Below, piece by piece: positions 9,935 through 19,700 of a stretch of 64,000 nucleotides of DNA. The first letter of the stretch is position 1. Every line of letters begins with the position of its first letter. The translations under genes and the position numbers were made by a program. The stretch is from JACPYM01 sp963699175 (GTDB taxonomy: Bacteria > Acidobacteriota > Blastocatellia > RBC074): contig OY969418.1 in the NCBI GenBank assembly GCA_963699175.1, forward strand, positions 372,001 to 436,000. Direction: 5' to 3'. The notes under the pieces were generated by a model that made no database searches, was not told the origin of the DNA, and saw only the letters and a program-made list of their open reading frames with translations.

Positions 9935-9955
9935 CTGTACGTCTCGTACGTACAG
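9935..9955. promoter_or_regulatory. Operator-like palindrome upstream of DinB-like gene
   Basis: CTGTACGT and ACGTACAG form an 8-base perfect inverted repeat with a 5-base spacer, about 35 bases before the DinB-like start codon. Such a short symmetrical site between a weak TATAAA-like hexamer (about 9914) and the ribosome site fits a repressor operator. The regulator is unknown; the GTAC-N5-GTAC layout only loosely recalls some LexA-type sites. Confidence 0.3.
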
Positions 9956-9989
9956 CGATCAACCACGACTTACCTTGAAGGAGAAGAAT

Positions 9990-10634
9990 ATGAAACGCAA
10001 TTCCCTGCTTACCTTGACGCTCATCGTCTTTTTCATGCTGGCTTGCCTGAGTTTGCCTGCGCTCGCGCAAACTGCAACCAAGTCCACGCTAACCGATGAG
10101 GAGCGTAAGGCTGCCGTGACTTATCTGGAAGAGACTCGCAAGAAATTTCTCGACTCGGTGCAAGGTTTGAGTGAAGCCCAATGGAAATTCAAACCCGCCC
10201 CTGATCGCTGGTCGGTGGCAGAAGTTGCCGAACACATCGCGATTAGTGAAGAGACCATCCTCGGACTTATCACACAGCAAATCATGAAATCACCTGCCGC
10301 GCCAGAAAAGAAAGAGTCATTAAAAGGCAAGGAGACGATGCTACGTAAAATGATTACCGACCGTAGCCAAAAGGCTCAAGCACCAGAGATGCTCAAACCA
10401 ACTAACCGCTGGGCGACACAGGCGGATCTGGTCAAAGCTTTCCAGGCCAGCCGCGACATCACTATCAAATATGTGCAGACTACGCAGGAAGACTTGCGCA
10501 GTCATATCGCCCCGCATCCGGCCTTCAAAGACCTAGATGCGTATCAATGGGTGTTCTTACTTTCCGGTCATAGCGAGCGCCACACCGATCAAATCAAAGA
10601 GGTCAAGGCCGATCCTAATTTCCCGAAGAAGTAA
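9990..10634 (+). CDS. Exported DinB-family protein
   Basis: The start at ATG 9990 follows a GAAGGAGAAG ribosome site and begins a signal peptide ending around LPALAQ (residue 27), which makes the longer upstream frame unlikely. The 214-residue product is a DinB/YfiT-like four-helix bundle with the expected metal-binding histidines: His82 in VAEHIA, and His194 and His198 in SGHSERHTDQI. The family includes metal-dependent thiol S-transferases and damage-inducible proteins of unknown function. Export is common for Acidobacteriota members, but the substrate is unknown. A symmetrical operator-like site lies just upstream. Confidence 0.85.
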   Translation: MKRNSLLTLTLIVFFMLACLSLPALAQTATKSTLTDEERKAAVTYLEETRKKFLDSVQGLSEAQWKFKPAPDRWSVAEVAEHIAISEETILGLITQQIMKSPAAPEKKESLKGKETMLRKMITDRSQKAQAPEMLKPTNRWATQADLVKAFQASRDITIKYVQTTQEDLRSHIAPHPAFKDLDAYQWVFLLSGHSERHTDQIKEVKADPNFPKK

Positions 10635-10662
10635 GTAGAAGACTTTCAATCTGGCTCACAGA

Positions 10663-10717
10663 GCGTGTACGATGGAGGGGCAGTTCGGCAAAACTGCCCG
10701 GTTCCAATCGCACACGC
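10663..10717 (+). promoter_or_regulatory. Structured leader or terminator hairpin before the SAHH-like gene
   Basis: Three stacked helices can form: GCGTGT with ACACGC, CGATGGA with TCC.ATCG, and GGGCAGTT with AACTGCCC around a 5-base CGGCA loop. A TTTTCTTTT tract follows and the SAHH-like ATG lies only 12 bases beyond the outer helix, with no visible Shine-Dalgarno sequence between. It could terminate the DinB mRNA, or act as a leader that controls the downstream gene by termination or by hiding the start. It does not match the SAH riboswitch consensus as I remember it. Confidence 0.5.
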
Positions 10718-10729
10718 TTTTCTTTTGCA

Positions 10730-11839
10730 ATGTCATCAGCTATCGAACAAGAACTTATTTGGATACGCCAGCACATGCCACGCTTGCAGCGTGTGCTAAC
10801 CAGCTTGCCAGAGATGAACAACGTGCGGCTGGCGTGTAGCGTGCATCTCGAAATCAAAATGATTCCACTTTTCGAGGCGCTGTTGGCACGTGGCGCGCAG
10901 CTTTTTCTCACCACCTGTAATCCCTACACAGTAAGACTGGAAGTGGTCAACTGGCTGGTCAAAAATGGCGCGCGTGCTGAAGCCTGGCACGGCATGCCGC
11001 CCGCGGCCAGCGTGGCGGCGATACAACGTGCGCTCGACTGGCAGCCGACACATCTGTGCGAGATGGGCGGGGAGTTGACTGCGTCGTGGCATCAGCGGAT
11101 TCCGACGCCGACCGGCGTGCAGGCCAGCTTGGAAGGCACCGGCTCAGGCATCAGTCGCGTGCAAAACTTGCGACTGTGCTACCCGGTCTTCAATTGCGAC
11201 GACTTGCCGATCAAGGCGGGAATCCATAACCGGCACATGGTTGGCTTGACGACGTGGCAGGCGTTCTTTGACCGTACCCGTCTCTCGCTGCATGAAAAAC
11301 GCGTCTTGGTAGTTGGCTTTGGCTCAGTGGGTCGCGGCGTGACTGAAATGGCACGGGCCTTTGGCGGCTTGGTCTGGGTCGCTGAGCGCGATCCGGCGCG
11401 CGCGCTTGAAGCGGCGTATGCAGGTTGGGAGGTAAGACAGTTGGATGAAGCCTTGCGTGTAGCTGACGTGATCGTGACGGCGACTGGCACACCAGGCGTT
11501 TTGACGGCGCAACATTTTGCTCAGCTACGCGACGGAGCTTTTCTACTCAATGTCGGCCATCACGCCGATGAGATCGAGTTAGCCGCGTTGCGCACTTACC
11601 CGCATCAAGAAGTGCTGCCTTTCGTTGAGGCCTTTCAAATCGGCGACCGCAAAATCTACCTTTTCGCTGGCGGCTCAATGGCAAACCTGACGGCAGGCAA
11701 AGGTGACAGTTTGACCTCGTTTGATCTGACCGCCGCAGTGCTGGCCGCAGGCATCGGTCACATCATGCAAGCGGGCGCGACAGCCAAGCCCGGCGTGCAT
11801 CTGTTGCCGCGCGAGGTTTGGTCAACCTGTCTGGCTTGA
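10730..11839 (+). CDS. Divergent S-adenosylhomocysteinase-like protein
   Basis: The 369-residue product is homologous to S-adenosylhomocysteine hydrolase: an N-terminal NNVRLACSVHLEIK block (His39 matches the conserved catalytic His), a NAD Rossmann site VVGFGSVGRG (about 194-203), FLLNVGHH (about 271-278) and PGVHLLP near the end. It is shorter than the usual 430-480 residues and lacks the C-terminal Lys/Tyr tail that closes the NAD pocket. Compared with canonical enzymes from memory, the DDGGD motif reads EMGGE, the EETTTG motif reads EGTGSG, and the Asp of the KxxxD pair reads His (IKAGIHN). It may therefore have another substrate or altered chemistry. No other methyl-cycle gene is adjacent. 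Confidence 0.75.
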   Translation: MSSAIEQELIWIRQHMPRLQRVLTSLPEMNNVRLACSVHLEIKMIPLFEALLARGAQLFLTTCNPYTVRLEVVNWLVKNGARAEAWHGMPPAASVAAIQRALDWQPTHLCEMGGELTASWHQRIPTPTGVQASLEGTGSGISRVQNLRLCYPVFNCDDLPIKAGIHNRHMVGLTTWQAFFDRTRLSLHEKRVLVVGFGSVGRGVTEMARAFGGLVWVAERDPARALEAAYAGWEVRQLDEALRVADVIVTATGTPGVLTAQHFAQLRDGAFLLNVGHHADEIELAALRTYPHQEVLPFVEAFQIGDRKIYLFAGGSMANLTAGKGDSLTSFDLTAAVLAAGIGHIMQAGATAKPGVHLLPREVWSTCLA

Positions 11840-11844
11840 AGTTC

Positions 11845-14001
11845 TCACAGATTCGGATGGCGCGGGAACTTCACGTAAGGTAAGCGAGTGCCACGCACGA
11901 AGACGCGGTCAGAGCGAATCTCCAACGGCGCTTCAAACCCTGTGCTCCCCATTGCTGAAATAATGTCGTCTTGATCTACGCCGTCGCCGCTGATGCCGAG
12001 GCCGCCGACTAGCTTGCCATTTTTATAGATCGGCACACTGCCCGGGAAGATTTGCGCGCCATTAGCCAGTGCGGCCAGAGTCGGGCTGCCGCACGGCGGA
12101 GTGAGTGCATCTATGATCGCCGCGAGATCAGGATTATTGGTGTTGAGACTGAGAATGAATTTGATCACGTTCTCAAAATAATTCTCGCGCACCACATCAA
12201 GCTGAAAACCCACATTGAACGGGCTGAAATCTTGTATTGGCACAGAGAACGGCCCTGGCAGTGTGTTATCAATCCCATCGGGATAGAAGGGGCGGCTCAA
12301 GAAGCCTCCAGCCCGATCCGTAATCGCCACTGAACCATCCAGCCGTAAGCCGTCATTCGCGGCAGCATCAACGTACTTGCCCAAGCCCGCTTGCCGCAAT
12401 CGTGTAGCGGTTGCGGCATTGCTGTAGAACGCGGCGGTGCGAGCCTTCTGGGCCGACACGTCGAAGCCGAATTGCGGCGCGTCAATCGTGCTGAAGATGC
12501 CGAGGATTTTACCGTCGGCATCGCAAACCGTGATGTTGACCTCCGCCGGACTGTTCTGCGGCTGGCGAATGGCGGCGCGCGTGATAGAGGCTTGCTTGGC
12601 AGCTTGTGTGAGCAGGCGAATAACTTCTTCACGCGGGAGGTCAGGTGTTCCACCAAAGGAGTTCACGCCGTTTGGAAAGAGTCGTGTATTGATGCGGCCA
12701 GTGGGTGCGCCGGGCAAGGTGGCCGGGATAAATTCGCTAGGCTGGCTGCTGCGGGTGGTAAGCGGGGCCAAACAAGTAGCCGGAGTCGGATTCTGCGGAT
12801 TCAAACATACACACGGCGTAACAGCGCCTGCCAGTTGATTGAACGGCCTGACACTGGCGGGCGGCGGCACAGCAGCATTGACATAAGGGAAGCGAATGCC
12901 ATTGACGATGATCTTGTCGCCAGTGATTGTGGCAGGCGCGTCAAAACCGCGCGTGCCCGCCAACGTAGCCAGTTCCTCAAAACTTACGTCGTTATCAGAC
13001 GGATCAATATCAGCCGTATAGCGCCCATCGCCCTCAACGCCGAGGCCACCAACCTTGATGCCATTTTTGTAAAGCGGCAGCCCGCCTGGGTCTGCCGACA
13101 AGCCCAGCGGCGCTTTGGGGTTCACGTCGCTGCACAGTAGTTGCGAAAACTGCACGCCAAAGAGTGGGCCGCTCGCTTGAAAGTTCACGCCCGGCGGGAA
13201 ATGTTCTTGCACAATGAAGCTGGCCGTACGCGTGCTGAAAGCGTGCCCCTGACTGCTCAAGAACGAACCCGTGACGGCCTTCGAGATGGCGGCGAGGCAG
13301 ATCGGCACGCTCACGCCTTCGAGTCCGCAAGGAAGTGGTGGCAGCGCATTGCCGCTCGGCGTGCAGCGTCTGTTGCCAACTCCGACACGGGTGCTGGCTG
13401 GCGCGCCGGTCATATTGAAAACACTGAGTGGGCGGCCTTCCGCGTCCACCACGGCAATTGATGCTTTAAGCCCGTTGGCTTCGGCCTGCGCCACTGCCTG
13501 GGCGATAATCTGTTCGACCTCGGCTTGCGAAAGCTGATTTTGTTGCAGCGTTTCTCTGACCACCATCTCGCCCGTCGTGCCCACCCGCCGAGTAGGCACA
13601 CTAATAGCTGTCGGCACGGAATTCAAAACGACAGTCGTGGTGTTTAGATTGCCGGGGTTGGTGAGCGTAAGGATGACGCCGTTTTGCAGCGAGGCCTCGC
13701 TGACGCCTTCGACGTAAATGGTGGAGGCGTCGGCGACACTCAACGCAGTAAATGCCAATGACCCGGCTGGCGTATTGATCGAAAGGCGCACGCCGCTTTG
13801 AAACTGGCTGCCGCGAATTACCAGGCGCTGGGTTGCAGCTTCATATACACACGCCTGTGCATCAATAACCGGCGGATCGTCGCCAGCGCGTAGCCAAGCA
13901 CGCGCGCCTGCGGTATAAGCCACACTCGCCGCTGCAATGAGCAAGGCCAAGCTCCACAAAACGATGTTGCGATAGTTGGGCTGAACAATTCGGTCGAACA
14001 T
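11845..14001 (-). CDS. Exported protein with two GlcG/HbpS-like (PF03928) domains
   Basis: Minus-strand gene. The start is set at the ATG whose first base is 14001, preceded by AAGGGG. A longer TTG start at 14031 would lie inside a palindromic element and is less likely. The 718-residue product begins with a hydrophobic helix (about 14-32), then an IPT-like beta domain (about 45-130), then two GlcG/HbpS-type haem-degrading domains (about 157-365 and 455-705). Each has the hallmark (A/T)VxDAxG(R/K) strand and an LYKNG/IYKNG...VGGLG(V/I)xGDG segment, ending GFxAP. Family members bind haem or act as redox or haem sensors in some bacteria. It is divergent from the cytochrome cluster at 14351, so a role in haem handling is attractive but only inferred. 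Confidence 0.8.
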   Translation of the reverse strand: MFDRIVQPNYRNIVLWSLALLIAAASVAYTAGARAWLRAGDDPPVIDAQACVYEAATQRLVIRGSQFQSGVRLSINTPAGSLAFTALSVADASTIYVEGVSEASLQNGVILTLTNPGNLNTTTVVLNSVPTAISVPTRRVGTTGEMVVRETLQQNQLSQAEVEQIIAQAVAQAEANGLKASIAVVDAEGRPLSVFNMTGAPASTRVGVGNRRCTPSGNALPPLPCGLEGVSVPICLAAISKAVTGSFLSSQGHAFSTRTASFIVQEHFPPGVNFQASGPLFGVQFSQLLCSDVNPKAPLGLSADPGGLPLYKNGIKVGGLGVEGDGRYTADIDPSDNDVSFEELATLAGTRGFDAPATITGDKIIVNGIRFPYVNAAVPPPASVRPFNQLAGAVTPCVCLNPQNPTPATCLAPLTTRSSQPSEFIPATLPGAPTGRINTRLFPNGVNSFGGTPDLPREEVIRLLTQAAKQASITRAAIRQPQNSPAEVNITVCDADGKILGIFSTIDAPQFGFDVSAQKARTAAFYSNAATATRLRQAGLGKYVDAAANDGLRLDGSVAITDRAGGFLSRPFYPDGIDNTLPGPFSVPIQDFSPFNVGFQLDVVRENYFENVIKFILSLNTNNPDLAAIIDALTPPCGSPTLAALANGAQIFPGSVPIYKNGKLVGGLGISGDGVDQDDIISAMGSTGFEAPLEIRSDRVFVRGTRLPYVKFPRHPNL

Positions 14002-14021
14002 CCGAGTCCCCTTAATAAAGA

Positions 14022-14107
14022 TGTCCGACAAGCTGCCAGAGCTTGTCGTGGGCTTCCGGTTTGGCGCAACCCAGAGTCACCGACAAGCTCTGGCAGCTTG
14101 TCGGACA
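14022..14107. repeat. 86-bp MITE/REP-like palindromic element, copy 1
   Basis: A perfect 27-base inverted repeat (14022-14048 with 14081-14107), outer ends TGTCCGACAAGC, separated by a 32-base spacer. A second copy at 22452-22536 has nearly the same spacer (TGGGCTTCCGGTTTG...) but diverged arms. It fills part of the 350-base divergent region between the GlcG-like gene and the cytochrome cluster. No ORF fits inside, so it would be a non-autonomous element. Confidence 0.85.
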
Positions 14108-14207
14108 TTCGTAACAGCTTGGGGTGCGCGCGTTGCCGCGCAGTATAATCCCATGCCCTCGAATCTACTACCAGTTTTGTTGCCGTAAAACTCCCATCAT
14201 TCATTTC

Positions 14208-14236
14208 TTGACTTTGAATCAGCCGCGATGTTATTA
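14208..14236 (+). promoter_or_regulatory. Possible sigma70-type promoter for the cytochrome cluster
   Basis: TTGACT at 14208 is followed after 17 bases by TTATTA at 14231, about 115 bases before the first cytochrome start. An alternative TATAAT hexamer lies at 14144 without a good -35. Both are weak matches, and acidobacterial promoters are not well defined. Confidence 0.2.
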
Positions 14237-14350
14237 CGACGCGCGACATAACATAAATTGTAGTTGCGTTCTCCCTCACCTTTACCAGTTCCACCGTGCT
14301 TGAGTAGTCGGCTTTTTGTTTGCAGGTTGTTTTCGACTGTCTGAGGACAA

Positions 14351-16705
14351 ATGAGACTGAAGCTGCTCATCCTTGCGCTTTACGCCGCGGCCTTGTTGCT
14401 GCCTGCGACTTTCTCACTCTACTCACTGGCCCGCTCCTTTGCAGCCACGCCTGTGCCACTTCAGACACAGGCTGCCGATATGTTTCTGGATGTTCAGGGG
14501 CGGCGCGGGATCGTACGCTTCAATCACAAACAACACGAAGGCTTGATAACGCGCGCGGCAGATTTCGTCCACAAAGCGCCGGAGAATCTGGCTTGTGTCG
14601 GCTGCCACCACACGGTGCAGAGCATCCTCAAGCGCGAACAATTTCAAAAGTGCAGCCAATGTCACCGCGAACAAGGCTACTCCGACAATCCCGTGCCCGC
14701 GCCACAAAACCTGCGCGACCCGGAAGACCGCGACATCGAACTCAATTCACGCGAAATTTATCATCGCCTTTGCATCACCTGTCATCGCGAAGAGAAGCCC
14801 AAGCCGGAGTACGCCAGCAAAAAGATTCCCGTCACCTGCGGCGAGTGCCACAATCGAGGCGCAGTCGCGCCTGTCGTGGCCGTGACCAGCCTGACACCGC
14901 CACCGGCTGATGATATGCCGACGGGCGAAGGCATACCCAAACCGCCCGTCACTGATCCGGTCAGCAATCCGATGGACAAGCCGTCGGGCTATGCCGGGCC
15001 GTCGCGTGTAGAGAAACCTTCGCCCGGTGAATTTGATGTCAATGCCGTGTTGCGTCCCGACCGCTGGCGGATAGGTTTTCCTGATGACCCGCGCTACAAA
15101 AAAGGCAAGCTCGAAGATCCTTACAATCAAAACGTCTTCAAGGGCGATTACCCGATCTTTGGCCAACACAACTTTTTAGTACTGACATTGGAGAGCGAGT
15201 CGTTCTTGACCGGGCGGCGCATTCCACTACCCAGCAACGTCAGTTCGGAGCGGCCTAACGGTGCTGAGTTTTTTGGGCGTGGTGGACAGTTCTTCGCCAA
15301 TCAAAATCTCATCACTTCAATCGAGTTCTTTCACGGCGACGCGGCTTTCAAACCGATTGATTATCGCTTCAAATTCACGCCGGTCATCAATTTCAATTAT
15401 CTCGCCACGCAAGAACGCAGCATCGTCAACGTCAATCCGGTGCTCGGCTCGAATCGCGCCGACAACTACGTGGGCTTTCAAGAACTGTTTGGCGAGGTGC
15501 GACTGGGCGATACGACCAAGCTGCTGCCCTTCCTGCGCGGCAAAGGCAGCCAAGACAGCAAGAGTCCGTATTTCGATTCGACCTTTCTGCGCACGGGTAT
15601 TCAGCAATTCAACAGCGATTTTCGCGGTTTCATCTTCAACGACTTCAACCTGGGCAGCCGCCTGTTCGGCCAGTTCGCCAACAACCGTTACAACTTCAAC
15701 GCGGCATCCTTCTATATGCTTGAGAAGGACACCAACAGCGAGCTCAACACGCGCTTCTTCACGCGGCAGTTTAACGATAAGCGCAACGAGTTTCGCAACC
15801 AGTTTGTAGCCATTGCCAATCTTTACCGGCAAGACACCTTCGTCAAAGGCTACACTACGCAGTTCAGCTTCCATTACAACGACGACCGGCCCAGCCGCGT
15901 CTTCGACCAGAACGATTTTCTCGTGCGCCCAGCGCTCATCGGCACAATCAAACCACACGGCATCAAGTCTTATTACTTAGGCTTCACCGGGGACGGTCAC
16001 ATAGAGGCCTGGAACATCAATCACGCTTTCTACCAAGTCTTCGGGCGCGATTCGTTCAACCAGATTGCAGGGCGCAAAACCGACATCAACGCACAACTGG
16101 CGGCGTTGGAGCTTTCGCGAGACCGTGACTGGCTGCGCTTCAAAGGCTCGTTTATGTGGGCTTCGGGCGATGACAAACCATTTGACGACAAGGCGCGTGG
16201 CTTCGATTCGGTGCTCGATCACGTGGAATTTGCCGGCGGCAAGTTCAGTTACTTTAACAGCCAGGGAATTCCTTTTCTCAACACAGGCGTGCTGTTAACG
16301 ACGCCGGACAGCCTGTTGCCCAGTTTGCGCAGCAGCAAGACGCAGGGCCAATCGAACTTCGTCAATCCTGGCATCTTCGTCTACAACATCGGGATTGAAG
16401 CTGAGTTGAAGCCAAAGTTGCGCGCGATTTTGAACGCGAACTATCTGCACTTTCACCACACAGAGACTTTGTCTGAGTTGTTATTTCAACCAGGCATTCG
16501 CCGACCCATTGGCGTTGATTACGGCTTCGGTGTTTTATATCGCCCGCTGCTGAACGAAAACATCATCGTCTTGAGTGGGTTCACCTCTCTCGTGCCGGGC
16601 ACAGGCTTCAAAGACATTTTCAGTTCCAATTGCGCGGGGCAAGGTTGCGGGCAAAAGCCGCAGATGCTCTATTCGGTGTTCGTAAAGTTGAAGTTTACCT
16701 ATTGA
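14351..16705 (+). CDS. Tetrahaem cytochrome c fused to outer-membrane beta-barrel
   Basis: 784 residues with start ATG 14351 after a GAGG site and an N-terminal export helix (MRLKLLILALYAAALLLP). Residues 50-170 form a class III/c7-like tetrahaem domain with CXXCH at 82, 101, 141 and 163 plus extra ligand-type His (FNHKQH, HH after the first site). A Pro-rich linker (about 170-235) leads to some 540 residues of alternating, aromatic-rich beta strands ending KLKFTY, typical of an outer-membrane porin closing with an aromatic residue. Porin and cytochrome in one chain recalls Cyc2, but with four haems rather than one. The likely role is to carry electrons through the outer membrane. Its haem domain is homologous to the free protein at 20921. 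It is first in a same-strand series of redox genes. Confidence 0.85.
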   Translation: MRLKLLILALYAAALLLPATFSLYSLARSFAATPVPLQTQAADMFLDVQGRRGIVRFNHKQHEGLITRAADFVHKAPENLACVGCHHTVQSILKREQFQKCSQCHREQGYSDNPVPAPQNLRDPEDRDIELNSREIYHRLCITCHREEKPKPEYASKKIPVTCGECHNRGAVAPVVAVTSLTPPPADDMPTGEGIPKPPVTDPVSNPMDKPSGYAGPSRVEKPSPGEFDVNAVLRPDRWRIGFPDDPRYKKGKLEDPYNQNVFKGDYPIFGQHNFLVLTLESESFLTGRRIPLPSNVSSERPNGAEFFGRGGQFFANQNLITSIEFFHGDAAFKPIDYRFKFTPVINFNYLATQERSIVNVNPVLGSNRADNYVGFQELFGEVRLGDTTKLLPFLRGKGSQDSKSPYFDSTFLRTGIQQFNSDFRGFIFNDFNLGSRLFGQFANNRYNFNAASFYMLEKDTNSELNTRFFTRQFNDKRNEFRNQFVAIANLYRQDTFVKGYTTQFSFHYNDDRPSRVFDQNDFLVRPALIGTIKPHGIKSYYLGFTGDGHIEAWNINHAFYQVFGRDSFNQIAGRKTDINAQLAALELSRDRDWLRFKGSFMWASGDDKPFDDKARGFDSVLDHVEFAGGKFSYFNSQGIPFLNTGVLLTTPDSLLPSLRSSKTQGQSNFVNPGIFVYNIGIEAELKPKLRAILNANYLHFHHTETLSELLFQPGIRRPIGVDYGFGVLYRPLLNENIIVLSGFTSLVPGTGFKDIFSSNCAGQGCGQKPQMLYSVFVKLKFTY

Positions 16706-16739
16706 TTGTTGGCGGGCCGATACCGCCGGAGAAGCTTCC

Positions 16740-19700
16740 ATGAAAGCAGTGAATCCAAAACCCTTCAAACTCCTGCTGATTTTGCTGACGCTTTGTCTGT
16801 ACGGCTTCATGAGCTTCCCTGGCCTCACGCTGACCACGCGTGCCAAGCAACAAACGACTGCCAAAGACTGCACCACCTGCGACCGCGACGCCCAACTCAA
16901 TCGCCCGGCTTCTCCCTGTGATCCTAATCTATCAGCGCAAGAGAGCGAGCGCATCGCCAAAGACACCAATCGCACCAAGTGGACGCTGACGCCGTGTGAG
17001 GCTGAGATTCGCAGTCGTGGCTGCAATGATTGCCACAGTGGTATCGAAGACATGCACAACGGCAAGATCAGTCTGGGCTGTATTGACTGTCACGGTGGCG
17101 ATGCAACGGTGCGGCGTGCGGTAGGTATTCCCTTTCTTTCGGAGCCGTACCAGCAGCTCAAGAAGAAAGCGCACGTCCAACCACGTTATTCAGACTATTG
17201 GAAAGATTCTTCAGGCAATCCCGTCAGGCCAACTACATTGACGTTGAAAGAAGACCCGGAGTGGATGCGCTTCGTCAATCCGGGCGATCTGCGCATTGCG
17301 AACCTGAGTTGCGGCACTACGCAATGCCACGGCACTGACGTGCACAACGTGAAGCGCAGTATGATGACGACCGGCTCGATGCTGTGGGAAGCGGCGCTCT
17401 ACAACAATGGCGCGTTCCCGTTCAAGAATGCGCGTTGGGGCGAAAGCTACGGCCCTGATGGCACGCAGCAACGCTTGCAGACCTCGCCACAACCCGACGC
17501 GGCTTTGACGCAAAACAAAGGCGTGTTGCCCTACATTGACCCGCTGCCGCGCTGGGAAATAACGCAGATGGGCAACATCCTGCGCACCTTTGAACGCGGC
17601 GGGCGCAAGGCGGCAGAAATCGGCAATCCCCTCTCAGAAGAAGCACCAGGCAAACCAACACAAAACCTGCTCAGTCCGCGCGGCCTGGGCACGATTCTGG
17701 CGACCGATCCGGTCTGGCTGGGTTTGCAAAAGTCGCGCCTGCTCGATCCGATGCTTTCGATGATGGGCACGAACGATCAGCCGGGCGATTACCGTTCGAG
17801 CGGCTGCACGGCCTGTCACGTTGTTTACGCCAACGACCGCGACCCACAACATTCAGCGCGCTTTGCCGAGTTCGGTCACACAGGACAGAGCTTTTCGACT
17901 GACGCCGCATTGTGCAATGCGCAAAATAAAGGCGAGCGCGGCCATCCGGTGCGCCACCAACTCACGCGCGCCATTCCGTCGAGTCAGTGCGTCGTCTGTC
18001 ACGTCCATCCTGGCACGAATGTGTTGATGACCTACTACGGCTCGACTTGGTGGGATCTGGAAACTGACGCGGGCGATATGTACGACCCGCAAAAACTCAG
18101 TCCCGAACAACAGCGTAATATTCTGCTGCGCAATCCTGAGGAATCAGCTTTGCGCGGCAAATGGCGCGACGTGAGCTTTCTCGAAAACCTGGACAAGCTC
18201 AACTCCAGCCCTATGCGCAAGAACACACAGTTTGCCGACTTTGCCGGACACGGCTGGATTTTCCGCTATGTGTTCAAACGTGATCGCAAAGGTAATCTGC
18301 TCGATGCCCAAGATAACATCATTGACCAGAGCAAAGTCACGCCCGAAATGCTGCAACGCGCGACGCGTGAATCAACCGATAACCCCGCTGACAGGCAAGG
18401 TCTGCCAGTCCATCTGAAAGACATTCACCTGGAAAAAGGTATGCACTGTGTGGATTGCCATTTCAAGCAAGATAATCATGGCAATGGGAAGCTTTACGGC
18501 GAGGTGCGCAATGCCATCGAGATTGATTGCGTGGATTGTCACGGTAGTGTTTTTGAACGCGCCGACCCGACTTCGGCGAAAGCGCGCACATCGGCGGCGG
18601 CGGGCGGCAACCGGCTGCTCGATTATCGGATGACGCCATTCAATCAGGATCGCTTCTACAAAAAGAACGGGCAGCTTTATCAACGCTCGGCAGTCGAGCA
18701 AGGTAAGGAATGGGAAGTCCGACAGATCAAAGATTCGATTGATCCGGCCAACAGCCATTACAACGAAAAGGCTGCGCTGGCCAAGACCATTCACAAGGAC
18801 GGCAAGACTTGGGGGCCGCCGCGACCGGGCGATGCGTTGGCGCACAGCAATCAGAATATGACTTGCTTCTCTTGCCACCTCTCTTGGACGCCGAGCTGTT
18901 TCGGCTGTCATTTGAAGATGACCGCCAATCAAGAGAAGCCGATGCTGCACAACGAAGGCGAGCAGGAGTTGCGCAACTGGGTGGCTTACAACTTCCAGAC
19001 CTTGCGTGACGATGTCTTCATGCTCGGCAAGGATGGTACGGTCACGGGCAGACGTGTTGCACCGGTCAGATCGGCTTGCGCTGTCTTAGTCAGTTCGCAA
19101 AATGCGCTACGCGAATGGATTTACTTTCAACAGCAAACTGTTTCGGAAGAAGGCTACAGTGGACAAGCCTTCTCTTCACACTTCCCGCACACAGTGCGTA
19201 CCAAAGAGACGAAAGGCTGTACCGATTGCCATCTGTCTGAAAAGAATGACAACAACGCTTGGATGGCGATGGCGACGATGCAGGGGACGAATTTCTACAA
19301 CTTCATCGGACGCTTTGTGTACGTGGCGGCCGGTCACGAAGGTTATGAAGCCGTTGTCGCTACAGAGCGCGAAGAGCCACAGGCTGTGATCGGCAGCACG
19401 ATGCACAAGATTGCCTTCCCTGAAGAATACAAGAAGCACGAAGAACATCATCAAGAACTGAAAGAGGTATTCGAACACCCGGGCAATGACATCGGCGATG
19501 GTTTGAAATTCAAGCGCGACATCGAAGTGCTCAACCTGCAACTGCGTGGCGAATATCTTTATGCAGCATGTGGCAAGGGTGGCTTCCGCTTCTTCGATGT
19601 AGCCAACGTTGACCAAAAAGGTTTTTCAGAACGGATGACAACCGCGCCCTTCTCGCCATTGGGGCAGAAGTTCTATGTCAACTCGAAATATGCTACGGCC

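Noticed and set aside
14002..14031. TTG at 14031 as start of the GlcG-like gene
   Set aside because: It lies inside a mobile-type palindrome; the ATG at 14001 has a good ribosome site.
16869..16885. CTTCD near the N-terminus of the large cytochrome as a haem site
   Set aside because: The proximal His is missing; it could at most be a degenerate site.
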